Part shown: positions 9,289 to 17,172 of the stretch, piece by piece
Layout of the letters: the number at the start of each line of letters is the position of its first letter
How positions within the stretch are numbered: the stretch's first letter is position 1
Assembly (NCBI RefSeq): GCF_025466085.1
Contig: NZ_JANLOD010000076.1
Location: 1 to 49,470 of the forward strand
DNA length: 49,470 nt
Origin: Pseudomonas sp. 14P_8.1_Bac3
GTDB lineage: Bacteria; Pseudomonadota; Gammaproteobacteria; Pseudomonadales; Pseudomonadaceae
Direction: 5' to 3'
The notes under the pieces: model-generated
What the model saw: only the letters and a program-made list of their open reading frames with translations
Told to the model about the DNA's origin: nothing
Databases searched by the model: none
Made by a program: the position numbers and the translations under genes

Positions 9289-9706
9289 AATTCACGTACG
9301 TGTCGCAGACTGGCAAAAGGACAACGCCGAGATCCGGCGCATTCGTGAGACGGTGTTCATCGCCGAGCAATCCGTTCCGCCTGAACTGGAATGGGATGCC
9401 GACGATGCGACAGCGGTGCATTTCCTCGCCTTCGAAGGCGACTTTCCGATTGGCACCGCGCGCCTGTTGCCCGATGGGCATGTGGGCCGGGTGTCGGTGC
9501 TGAAAGACTGGCGCGGCTTGAAAGTCGGCGATGCGCTGATGCAGGCGGTGATCGGCGAAGCCGAGAAGCGCGGGCTGAAGCAGCAGATGCTGAGCGCGCA
9601 GGTGCAGGCCACGGCGTTCTATGAGCGCCTGGGTTTCAGCCTGGTCAGTGAGGAATTCCTGGAGGCCGGGATTCCGCATGTCGATATGGTTCGTCATTCG
9701 GCTTGA
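9281..9706 (+). CDS. GNAT family N-acetyltransferase
   Basis: A 141-residue acetyl-CoA-dependent acetyltransferase resembling the ElaA/YjcF-like subgroup. Conserved motif A is seen as RVSVLKDWRGLKVGDALM, in which RGLKVG forms the pyrophosphate-binding turn, followed by an AEKRGLKQ helix and an ATAFYERLGF strand-helix typical of motif B. ATG 9281 is preferred to a TTG two codons earlier. It overlaps the roxA stop, so the two are probably cotranslated. The acceptor substrate is unknown. Confidence 0.85.
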   Translation: MNKIHVRVADWQKDNAEIRRIRETVFIAEQSVPPELEWDADDATAVHFLAFEGDFPIGTARLLPDGHVGRVSVLKDWRGLKVGDALMQAVIGEAEKRGLKQQMLSAQVQATAFYERLGFSLVSEEFLEAGIPHVDMVRHSA

Positions 9707-9720
9707 GACCGCAGCGCGGT

Positions 9721-9787
9721 CATCGCCAGCAGGCTGGCTCCCACCTGGATCGTGCAAGACCGTGTGGGAGCCAGCCTGCTGGCGATG
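9721..9787. repeat. REPIN with perfect 24-bp arms
   Basis: A perfect 24-bp inverted repeat (9721-9744 and 9764-9787, arms beginning CATCGCCAGCAGGCTGGCTC) is separated by 19 bp directly after the acetyltransferase stop codon. It is a Pseudomonas REP doublet and may also act as an mRNA 3'-end stabiliser. Confidence 0.85.
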
Positions 9788-9807
9788 GCGTTGTGATGAA
9801 CAACACG

Positions 9808-9844
9808 AAAACGCCCCGCCATCCACCGATGCCGGGGTGTTTTG
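9808..9844 (+). terminator. Terminator downstream of the roxA-GNAT pair
   Basis: AAAACGCCCCG and CGGGGTGTTTT pair around a 14-base loop and end in a T run. It is A/T flanked on both sides, so it may work in both directions. Confidence 0.65.
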
Positions 9845-9910
9845 CTGTCTACGATTCAACTTGCCCCACAGCACGCCGACAAACTGGCAATATCAACAGA
9901 ACACCGCCCC

Positions 9911-9952
9911 CCCTGTAGGAACGCCGCCCGGAACAAGCTCGCTCCTACAGGG
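9911..9952. repeat. REP-like hairpin before the secretin-N-domain gene
   Basis: CCCTGTAGGA and TCCTACAGGG form a 10-bp inverted repeat with a 22-base interior containing AAGCTCGC. This is the same CTGTAGGAGC...GCTCCTACAG family as the element at 42653-42762. It ends 25 bp before the next start codon. Confidence 0.6.
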
Positions 9953-9977
9953 AACGTCATAGCCGGAGATAACGGAA

Positions 9978-10739
9978 ATGTCCCTACGCACCCTGCTCAC
10001 CACGCTGCTGCTGACCTGCAGTTTTTCGGTCATCGCCGCCACCGAGATCGTGCCGCTCAACTACCACACCAGCGCCGATATGCTGCCGATGGCCCAGGAT
10101 TTCATCGGCAAGGATGGCCAGGTCAGCGCCTATGGCAACCAGCTGATCGTCAATGCCGATCCGCGCAAGATCGACGAACTTAAAGCCCTGATCGCCCAAC
10201 TCGACATCCAGCCCAAACGCCTGCTGATCACCGTCGATACCAACGAAAACAACTTTCAGGGCGACCAGGGTTATTCGGTCAACGGCGCCAAGCCGAGCCA
10301 GACCCGGATCATCAACCGCAGCACCGCCAGTCGCGACGGCGGCATCCAGCAAGTCCAGGCCAGCGAAGGCGCACCGGCGTTGATCCAGGTGGGTCAGAGC
10401 GTGCCGCTGACAAGCTCGCAGACCGATTCCTACGGCGACCTGCGCAGCCAGACCGAATACCGCAATGTCACCCAGGGTTTCTACGTCACCGCCAGCGTTA
10501 CCGGGGACATCGTTCACCTGTCGATCAGTACCAACCGTGACCGCATGAGCCAGGAACGTCCCGATGTAGTGAACGTGCAGAGCACCGACACAACCGTCAC
10601 CGGCCGCCTTGGCGAATGGATCACCCTGGCCGGTGTCAACCGCCAGACTCAGGCCGACAAACAGGGCCTGACCCGCAGCTACGCGACACAGGGCCGCGAC
10701 GACATGACCCTGCGAGTGAAAGTCGACACTTTGGACTAA
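9978..10739 (+). CDS. Exported secretin N-domain-like protein
   Basis: A 253-residue protein with a Sec signal peptide (MSLRTLLTTLLLTCSFSVIA, cleavage probably before ATE) followed by a short secretin-N/NolW-type domain at about 24-85. The DPRKIDELKALIAQLDIQPKR stretch resembles the conserved V..(P)..(I)..L...LD..P..V element of secretin periplasmic domains. The rest (90-250) is Ser/Thr/Gln-rich with beta character and matches no domain I recognise. No secretin pore (GspD C-terminal) domain and no secretion-system genes are nearby, so this is a stand-alone periplasmic or envelope protein. The secretin-type fold is reasonably likely; the function is unknown. Confidence 0.75.
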   Translation: MSLRTLLTTLLLTCSFSVIAATEIVPLNYHTSADMLPMAQDFIGKDGQVSAYGNQLIVNADPRKIDELKALIAQLDIQPKRLLITVDTNENNFQGDQGYSVNGAKPSQTRIINRSTASRDGGIQQVQASEGAPALIQVGQSVPLTSSQTDSYGDLRSQTEYRNVTQGFYVTASVTGDIVHLSISTNRDRMSQERPDVVNVQSTDTTVTGRLGEWITLAGVNRQTQADKQGLTRSYATQGRDDMTLRVKVDTLD

Positions 10740-11214
10740 ACCACCGAAAACTGACTGATAAGTCGTATTAGACCAAAGATGTAGTGCTTGAAAAAAAGCA
10801 CTACAAAACGTTTGACGAGCCAAAAAAGCGAAGGCATGATGGCCTCGCTCCCGCTAATCAGGGGCCCTGGCAAGGGCCTTCGAAGCGATGCTCGTACCTA
10901 CCCCGCGAGCCGCTTCGTGTCTGTACCGCCCACAAGGTGTGTTTGACGAGATTGCCGACTGGAACGAAGTTGTCCCGAGGGACGGAAGCGTATTTAGGTA
11001 ACCCGGCATCACACTGAAGTTCGTATCAAGGCCCACGACGCCCGGATCCGCCCGCCAGTTCGCCCTTACCTGCTCACTTCCCCTCGAGCCCATCGTTCAT
11101 CCCGTCGCCAGTCCCGCCGAATCCGACTTGACCACCTAAGCTTCTGGTCAGCGAGCGCATGAATTTTCCACCGCAGAACAACTTTCCGTAAAAGACGCGA
11201 CGAGGTTTATCTCC
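10740..11214 (+). promoter_or_regulatory. Long aceA upstream region with dyad, promoter and hairpin
   Basis: This 475-bp stretch has no convincing gene. A TGTAGT-N14-ACTACA dyad lies at 10780-10805, followed 6 bp later by TTGACG (10812-10817), a 17-bp spacer and CATGAT (10835-10840), a good sigma-70 promoter. Transcription from there would give a leader of about 370 nt containing a hairpin at 10882-10916. A second dyad, TGACCA-N10-TGGTCA, occurs at 11129-11150, nearer the gene. The first dyad resembles what I recall of the RccR (RpiR family) operator upstream of glyoxylate-shunt genes in P. fluorescens. Confidence 0.55.
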
Positions 11215-12540
11215 ATGGCACTGACACGCGAACAGCAAATTGCAGCCCTCGAAAAAGACTGGGCTGAAAACCCACGCTGGAAAGGCGTGACACGCGCTTA
11301 CTCCGCTGCTGACGTCGTCCGCCTGCGTGGCTCGGTTCAACCAGAGCACACCTTTGCAAAACTCGGCGCCGAGAAGCTGTGGAACCTGGTCACCCAGGGT
11401 GCCAAGCCGTCCTTCCGTCCCGAGAAAGATTTCGTCAACTGCATGGGCGCCCTGACCGGCGGCCAGGCTGTACAGCAAGTCAAGGCCGGTATCCAGGCGA
11501 TCTACCTGTCGGGCTGGCAGGTTGCTGCGGACAACAACTCTGCCGAGTCGATGTACCCGGACCAGTCGCTGTATCCGGTGGATTCGGTTCCAACCGTGGT
11601 CAAGCGCATCAACAACTCGTTCCGTCGTGCTGACCAGATCCAGTGGAAAGCCGGCAAAGGCCCGGGCGACGAAGGCTACATCGACTACTTCGCGCCGATC
11701 GTGGCTGACGCTGAAGCCGGTTTCGGTGGCGTACTGAACGCCTACGAGCTGATGAAGAGCATGATCGAAGCAGGCGCCGCCGGCGTTCACTTCGAAGACC
11801 AACTGGCTTCCGTGAAAAAATGCGGTCACATGGGCGGCAAGGTACTGGTTCCTACTCAGGAAGCCGTGCAGAAGCTGACCGCTGCCCGTCTGGCAGCTGA
11901 CGTTGCCGGCACGCCGACCATCATTCTGGCCCGTACCGACGCGAACGCCGCTGACCTGCTGACCTCTGATTGCGACCCGTACGACCAGCCGTTCGTGACT
12001 GGCGAGCGCACCCAGGAAGGCTTCTACAAAGTGCGCGCAGGTCTGGACCAGGCCATCGCTCGCGGCCTGGCCTACGCGCCGTACGCCGACCTGATCTGGT
12101 GCGAAACTGCCAAACCGGATCTGGACGAGGCTCGTCGCTTCGCCGAAGCGATCAAAAAGGAATACCCGGACCAACTGCTGTCGTACAACTGCTCGCCTTC
12201 CTTTAACTGGAAGAAAAACCTGGACGACGCGACCATCGCCAAGTTCCAGCGCGAGCTGTCCGCCATGGGTTACAAGCACCAGTTCATCACCCTGGCCGGC
12301 ATTCACAACATGTGGCACAGCATGTTCAACCTGGCGCACGACTACGCCCGCAACGACATGACGGCCTACGTGAAACTGCAAGAGCAAGAGTTCGCCGACG
12401 CCGCCAAGGGTTACACCTTCGTGGCTCACCAGCAGGAAGTGGGCACCGGCTACTTCGACGACATGACCACCGTGATTCAAGGTGGCACGTCCTCGGTGAC
12501 CGCGCTGACCGGTTCGACTGAAGAAGAACAGTTTCACTGA
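11215..12540 (+). CDS. aceA: Isocitrate lyase
   Basis: Cleaves isocitrate to glyoxylate and succinate, the first step of the glyoxylate shunt needed for growth on acetate and fatty acids. The 441-residue protein has the short, E. coli-like length. The signature KKCGHMGGK (201-209) has catalytic Cys203, and the metal/substrate segments VADAEAGFGG and VHFEDQLASVKK are intact. GAGG lies 9 bp before ATG 11215. It stands alone, with its own terminator downstream and a long regulated leader upstream. Flux competition with Icd and Idh, encoded 7-10 kb away, is its main metabolic context. Confidence 0.97.
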   Translation: MALTREQQIAALEKDWAENPRWKGVTRAYSAADVVRLRGSVQPEHTFAKLGAEKLWNLVTQGAKPSFRPEKDFVNCMGALTGGQAVQQVKAGIQAIYLSGWQVAADNNSAESMYPDQSLYPVDSVPTVVKRINNSFRRADQIQWKAGKGPGDEGYIDYFAPIVADAEAGFGGVLNAYELMKSMIEAGAAGVHFEDQLASVKKCGHMGGKVLVPTQEAVQKLTAARLAADVAGTPTIILARTDANAADLLTSDCDPYDQPFVTGERTQEGFYKVRAGLDQAIARGLAYAPYADLIWCETAKPDLDEARRFAEAIKKEYPDQLLSYNCSPSFNWKKNLDDATIAKFQRELSAMGYKHQFITLAGIHNMWHSMFNLAHDYARNDMTAYVKLQEQEFADAAKGYTFVAHQQEVGTGYFDDMTTVIQGGTSSVTALTGSTEEEQFH

Positions 12541-12599
12541 TCTGAACAAACGGCCGTTGCGGACCGGATAAAAAGCTAACCGCAACGCCGCCCATCTGA

Positions 12600-12628
12600 C
12601 GCCCCGACTGGTTCGGGGCGTTTTTTTG
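12600..12628 (+). terminator. Terminator of aceA
   Basis: CGCCCCGA and TCGGGGCG pair around a short loop and are followed by seven T residues, 60 bp after aceA. Confidence 0.85.
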
Positions 12629-12843
12629 CCTGCGATTCGGCCGTCCGCCTGACTACAGCTTCCCCGTTCATTCGCGTCCTTGACACTCCCCCGCCAGATC
12701 TCCGTCATCTGTGACGACAGTTCACACCCCGTTTGAACCGTTTGGGGCTAATGCCCACGCCTCTTAACGCTTAGGGTACGGCCCATCGCCGTCTTGTTCG
12801 GCGCTATGACAATAATAAAGACGTTCAATCGAGGTATAAGCCG
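12629..12843 (+). promoter_or_regulatory. Upstream region of the APC permease
   Basis: Together with the aceA trailer this is a gene-free stretch of 303 bp. I see no clear sigma-70 or sigma-54 promoter. The notable element is the AATAATAA motif annotated separately, followed by GAGG as the ribosome binding site of the permease. Confidence 0.35.
12811..12818 (+). promoter_or_regulatory. Hfq/Crc-type CA motif before the APC permease
   Basis: AATAATAA matches the AAYAAYAA (CA) motif bound by Hfq with Crc in Pseudomonas catabolite repression. It lies 26 nt upstream of the permease ATG and just before its GAGG. Amino-acid uptake genes are typical targets. An 8-base match alone is weak evidence. 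Confidence 0.45.
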
Positions 12844-14268
12844 ATGCGTGATAACAAAGACAAGGCTAACAACGAGCTAGGGAATGGCTTGAAAACACGG
12901 CAGGTCACGATGATTTCGATCGGCGGCGTGATCGGCGCCGGTCTGTTTGTGGGATCGAGTAATGCCATCGCTACCGCTGGCCCTGCGGTGTTGGTGTCGT
13001 ATGTCTGTGCCGCGATCATCGTGGTGCTGGTCATGCAGATGCTCGGCGAAATGGCGACTGCACGGCCGGACACCGGGTCGTTTTCTTCCTATGCCGATCA
13101 GGCGATCGGTCGCTGGGCCGGGTTTTCCATCGGCTGGTTGTACTGGTGGTTTTATGTGTTGGTGATTGCCATCGAAGCGATTGTCGCTGGCAATATTCTG
13201 GGCGACTGGCTGGGGATTTCCCATTGGGTGGCGGCGTTCGGCGTCACCTTTTCGCTGATCCTGTGCAACAGCCTCAGCGTCGGCTCGTTCGGCACGCTGG
13301 AGTATTGGTTGTCGCTGTTCAAGGTCGTGTCGATTGTGGGCTTCATCATTCTCGGTGTGCTGGCGATTTTCGGGATTTTGCCGGGTTCCTCGACCAGCGG
13401 GATTTCCAATCTCTACGCCAACGGCGGTTTCGCCCCCAACGGTAACGTGGCGATTGTCGCCGGCCTGCTGACAGCGATGTTCAGTTTCCAGGGCAGCGAA
13501 GTGGTGACCATCGCCGCCGCTGAATCCAAGGACCCGAAAGCCAACATCAAAAAAGCTATTCGTGCCGTGGTCTGGCGCCTGGGCTTGTTCTACCTCGGTT
13601 CGATGTTTGTGGTGGTGTGCCTGATTCCGTGGAACGCCCCGGATCTGGCGCAGGGTTCTTATCAGGCGGTACTGAGCGCGATGAACATTCCGTGGGCGCC
13701 GCAGATCATGGGCATTGTTGTGCTGGTGGCGGTCACCAGTTGCCTGAACTCGGCGATCTATACCGCTTCGCGCATGGCGTACTCACTGGCCCGTCGCGGC
13801 GACGCACCGAACGCGGTGTCGCACACCACGCGTCAGGGCGTGCCGCTGCTGGCGGTGGCACTGACGTCGGTCGCGGCTTTGACGGCGCTGACCGCCAACT
13901 ACCTGCTGCCCAAGCAAGTGTTTCAGTTTCTGCTGGCCACCAGTGGCGCATTGGCCTTGCTGATGTATCTGGTAATCGCCGTCACGCAACTGTGCATGCG
14001 CCGCAAACTGGTCGCTCAAGGCAAAAAACTCGAAGTGCGGATGTGGATGTTTCCGTATCTGACGATCCTCACGATCGGCTTTATCCTCGGCGTGTTCGCG
14101 ATCATGGCGGCCTTCCCCGGCCAGCGCGCGGAACTGCTCTCGACCCTTGGCCTGACCACGGTGCTGGTGATCATCGGCGCTTATTTGCAGAAGTCGCAGC
14201 CCGAGCTGTCGGCACGCCGCAGCGCCATGGCGCCGGTTGAACCGCTCACGCCACCCGTGTTGACCTGA
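12844..14268 (+). CDS. APC-superfamily amino acid/amine permease (GabP-like)
   Basis: A 474-residue inner-membrane proton symporter of the amino acid-polyamine-organocation superfamily. About 12 membrane segments are visible. The consensus amphipathic start LKTRQVTMISIGGVIGAGLFVGS (split here by the first helix unwinding GVIGAGLF) and the FSFQGSEVVTIAAAESKDP segment of helix 6 are typical of the AAT/GabP family. It is followed by a cupin, a LysR regulator and a class III PLP enzyme on the same strand, suggesting uptake of an amine or amino acid that those enzymes degrade. The substrate cannot be read from the sequence. Confidence 0.88.
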   Translation: MRDNKDKANNELGNGLKTRQVTMISIGGVIGAGLFVGSSNAIATAGPAVLVSYVCAAIIVVLVMQMLGEMATARPDTGSFSSYADQAIGRWAGFSIGWLYWWFYVLVIAIEAIVAGNILGDWLGISHWVAAFGVTFSLILCNSLSVGSFGTLEYWLSLFKVVSIVGFIILGVLAIFGILPGSSTSGISNLYANGGFAPNGNVAIVAGLLTAMFSFQGSEVVTIAAAESKDPKANIKKAIRAVVWRLGLFYLGSMFVVVCLIPWNAPDLAQGSYQAVLSAMNIPWAPQIMGIVVLVAVTSCLNSAIYTASRMAYSLARRGDAPNAVSHTTRQGVPLLAVALTSVAALTALTANYLLPKQVFQFLLATSGALALLMYLVIAVTQLCMRRKLVAQGKKLEVRMWMFPYLTILTIGFILGVFAIMAAFPGQRAELLSTLGLTTVLVIIGAYLQKSQPELSARRSAMAPVEPLTPPVLT

Positions 14269-14407
14269 AAACCGGCCGCCGCTGTGACTAAGCGTCACAG
14301 CGAGTGTGCCGGCGAGCCCCTTTTTCAAGACTGAACGTCCCCCTACGCTGCTTCAAATCCCGGCCCACATCCCGCCGGGATTATCAAAACTTACAAGGAA
14401 TGCCTCA

Positions 14408-14944
14408 ATGAGTATTGCGCCTAAACCTGACGAACTGGCCATCCCGTATCAACTGCCACAAGTGCCGTACATGGCGCCCGATATGGTGCACCCCGGCGTA
14501 CTCGGCCAATGGCTGGAAGACGATCAACTATGGGTGCCGGTGACCGATTCGGTGTCGTTCAAACCGGTATTGCTCAGCGTTTCCGGTGGCTACTACATCA
14601 ACCTGCTGCGGGTGCGCAAAAGCGGCGTGCTCTCGCGTCATCGCCATACCGGCGGCGTACATGCCATGGTGTTGAAGGGGCGCTGGTACTATCTGGAGCA
14701 TGACTGGGTCGCCGAGGAAGGTTCGTTTGCCTTCGAGCCACCGGGCGAGACTCACACCCTGTTCGTGCCGGAAGATGTCGAAGAGATGATCACCTGGTTT
14801 CACGTGCAGGGCGGCTACACCTACGTAGATCCACAAGGTGTAGCGGTCGGTTACGAAGACGTCTTCACCAAACTGGAAACGGCCCGCGCGCACTATAAAA
14901 AGCTTGGGCTGCCAGACGATTACATCGAACAGTTCATTCGCTGA
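14408..14944 (+). CDS. Cupin protein, 2,4'-dihydroxyacetophenone dioxygenase family
   Basis: A 178-residue single-domain cupin. The metal-binding pattern is visible as H78-R-H80 and H85 (RHRHTGGVH), E114/H116 in PPGETHTLF, and H132. Its length and GGYYINLLRVRKSGVLSRH segment fit the family named for 2,4'-dihydroxyacetophenone dioxygenase, most members of which have no proven substrate. ATG 14408 follows AAGGA by 8 bp; the 34-residue upstream extension lacks any pattern and is rejected. A 9-bp hairpin lies between it and the permease. It probably oxidises or isomerises an intermediate of the pathway served by the permease and aminotransferase. Confidence 0.78.
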   Translation: MSIAPKPDELAIPYQLPQVPYMAPDMVHPGVLGQWLEDDQLWVPVTDSVSFKPVLLSVSGGYYINLLRVRKSGVLSRHRHTGGVHAMVLKGRWYYLEHDWVAEEGSFAFEPPGETHTLFVPEDVEEMITWFHVQGGYTYVDPQGVAVGYEDVFTKLETARAHYKKLGLPDDYIEQFIR

Positions 14945-14986
14945 TCAACGCCGTGGCAGGCGTCTGATCAACAAGGGAGGCAGGTA

Positions 14987-15898
14987 TTGGATAACTACTC
15001 GCAGCTGCTGGCGTTTCTTTGGGCCACGGAGCACGGTAACTTTTCTGCGGCCTCTCGCGCCCATGGTCTGACGCCTTCGGCCATCAGCAAACTGATCTCC
15101 CGTTTGGAGGATCGCTTGCAGGTGCGCCTGTTTCAACGCGGCACGCGCAGTTTGTCGCTGACCGAAGAAGGCGCTGCCTACCTGGTCAGCGCCCGTGCGG
15201 TGATCAATGCGATGGCCGAAGCCGACTCACTGGCCGAAGCGTTTCCGACACGGGTCAGCGGCATGCTGCGAATTCACACGATGTCGACGTTTGCCAAACA
15301 CCAGATCATTCCATGGCTGCCGGAGTTCTTGGCGGCCTACCCCGGGCTGACGATTGATATCCAGATCGGCGCGCAGTTTTCCGATCAGTTCGATCAGGGG
15401 CTGGACCTGGCGATTCACAGCGGCGTGCTGCCGGATTCAACGCGAATCGCTCGCAAAATTGGTCAGAGCCGCTGGATCATCTGCGCCTCCCCGGACTACC
15501 TCACTCGCCACGGAACGCCCGAGCACCCGCAGCAATTGCTTGATCACACCTGTTTCAGCTTCGGCTTCAACAGCGTGTGGAACGACTGGGATTTCCTGAT
15601 CGATGGCCACCCCACCAGCATCCCGGTGATTCCCAAAGCGACCTTCGCCCAAGGTGATCTGCTGCGCGATCTGGCACTTAGCGGCGCGGGCATTGTGCGG
15701 TTGGCCGAGTTTCATATCGGCCACGACATCCGCGAAGGGCACTTGATCCCGCTTCTGCAGCGCTACAGCCCGGACAGCTTTGAACCGATTTACATGATTT
15801 ACACCAATCGCAAGCACCTCAGCCCCAGGATCCGCGTGTTCCGCGACTTTCTTGAACAGAAACTCGCGCAAAGCCCATGGAATACCGAGCGCGGCTGA
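14987..15898 (+). CDS. LysR-family transcriptional regulator
   Basis: A 303-residue regulator with an N-terminal winged helix-turn-helix (2-62, including NFSAASRAHGLTPSAISKLISRLE) and a C-terminal periplasmic-binding-like effector domain (about 92-295). The start is TTG at 14987, decided by a strong AAGGGAGG six bases upstream; no in-frame ATG fits. It lies inside the cassette on the same strand as the genes it probably controls, rather than divergent from them as is usual for LysR. The effector is probably the substrate or an intermediate of the pathway. Confidence 0.9.
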   Translation: MDNYSQLLAFLWATEHGNFSAASRAHGLTPSAISKLISRLEDRLQVRLFQRGTRSLSLTEEGAAYLVSARAVINAMAEADSLAEAFPTRVSGMLRIHTMSTFAKHQIIPWLPEFLAAYPGLTIDIQIGAQFSDQFDQGLDLAIHSGVLPDSTRIARKIGQSRWIICASPDYLTRHGTPEHPQQLLDHTCFSFGFNSVWNDWDFLIDGHPTSIPVIPKATFAQGDLLRDLALSGAGIVRLAEFHIGHDIREGHLIPLLQRYSPDSFEPIYMIYTNRKHLSPRIRVFRDFLEQKLAQSPWNTERG

Positions 15899-15930
15899 AC
15901 GCTCACCTATTAATAAGCACAGAGGCTTCT

Positions 15931-17172
15931 ATGCGTAACCTGATTGGCGATGTCTCCAGCGCCGCGCGCATCCTTCCCGAACTCAATGGCGAAACCCTGT
16001 TTATCCGCAATGGCAAGGACGCCTACGTGTATGACGATCAAGGTCGTCGCTACATCGACACGGCGCTCGGCTTTGGCGCTGTGCTGCTGGGGCACGCCAA
16101 TAACTGCGTGAACGAACAGGTCGCGGCAGCGTTGGCCGATTCTGCCGCGCCGTCGTGGGCGCATGTTCGTGAACACGCTGCGGCCTCGGCGCTCGCGGCG
16201 CACACCGGCGAGCTGAGCAAAGTGATTTTCACCAACTCCGGCAGCGAAGCCGTGCACCTGGCCTGCCGAGCTGCCCGCGCCTTCACCGGACGCGGGCGCA
16301 TCGCGAAAATGGCGGCGGGCTTCGACGGTTGGTTTGATGACGTCAGTTTCGGCAATGTGTCGTCCAGCGAGGCGAATTTCGCTGACGGTCAGCGACCTGC
16401 CACGCCGCGCACGACATTGCTGCGCTTCAATGACTTTGACGATGTCGAGCGATTGTTTGCTGAGGATTCGGACATCGCGGCAGTGATCCTTGAACCGATG
16501 CTCGCCAATGCCGGCTGCATCATGCCGGCGCCGGGGTATTTGCTGCATGTGCAGGAAGTCGCGCATCGGCATGGCGCGCTGGTGATCTGCGATGAAGTGC
16601 TGATGGGTTTTCGCTTGTTCGCCGGGCTCGCGGGTTTGCAGGCGGGGCTGGATCCGGACATCGCCAGTGTTGGCAAGGCGATTGGTAATGGCGTGCCGGT
16701 GTCGGCGATTGTCGGCAAGCCGCATATTCTCGCCGGTTTTGAGGAGGGTCGCGTGCTGCGTGGCGGCACCTTCAGCGGCAACCCGATGGCGTGTGCAGCG
16801 GTGATCAGCACCTTGGCGCAACTGGATGATGCGGATTATCAGCGTTTGATTGCGCGCGGTGAGGCGCTGCGTATTTCGTTGGAAGCCTCGTTCCAGGCAC
16901 ATGGGATGACGGTCAGCACCAGTGGTTACGGGAATGTGTTTGGGATCTGGCCTTCGGCAAAGGCACCGACGAGTTATGCCGACGCGCTGGAATGTGGCAA
17001 TGCTGAATTTAGCAGGGAGCTGCATTTGGCGTTGCGCGAAGCTGGAGTGCTGGTGATGCCTTCGCCATATGGGCGGGTTTATCTGTCGTTCGCACACGAT
17101 GATGGCGTGGTTGAGGAGATGAAGGCTGCGTTTGAGGTGGCCGCGTCGAAACTGGCCGGGCGGTTTGGCTAA
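15931..17172 (+). CDS. Class III aminotransferase / glutamate-1-semialdehyde aminomutase-like PLP enzyme
   Basis: A 413-residue fold-type I PLP enzyme. TNSGSEAV (101-108) binds the cofactor phosphate, D221 in ICDEVLMGFR contacts the pyridine nitrogen, and K249 in DIASVGKAIGNG is the Schiff-base lysine. The spacing is closest to HemL-like class III enzymes, but the catabolic context and lack of haem genes argue for an amino-group transferase or mutase acting on the imported compound. ATG 15931 with AGAGG upstream is preferred to an upstream start overlapping the LysR gene. Codons are slightly more G/T-rich towards the 3' end than in the flanking core genes, consistent with an accessory origin. 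Confidence 0.85.
   Translation: MRNLIGDVSSAARILPELNGETLFIRNGKDAYVYDDQGRRYIDTALGFGAVLLGHANNCVNEQVAAALADSAAPSWAHVREHAAASALAAHTGELSKVIFTNSGSEAVHLACRAARAFTGRGRIAKMAAGFDGWFDDVSFGNVSSSEANFADGQRPATPRTTLLRFNDFDDVERLFAEDSDIAAVILEPMLANAGCIMPAPGYLLHVQEVAHRHGALVICDEVLMGFRLFAGLAGLQAGLDPDIASVGKAIGNGVPVSAIVGKPHILAGFEEGRVLRGGTFSGNPMACAAVISTLAQLDDADYQRLIARGEALRISLEASFQAHGMTVSTSGYGNVFGIWPSAKAPTSYADALECGNAEFSRELHLALREAGVLVMPSPYGRVYLSFAHDDGVVEEMKAAFEVAASKLAGRFG

Noticed and set aside
11074..12708. 544-codon minus-strand frame opposite aceA
   Set aside because: A shadow of aceA; the true coding strand is shown by the isocitrate lyase motifs.
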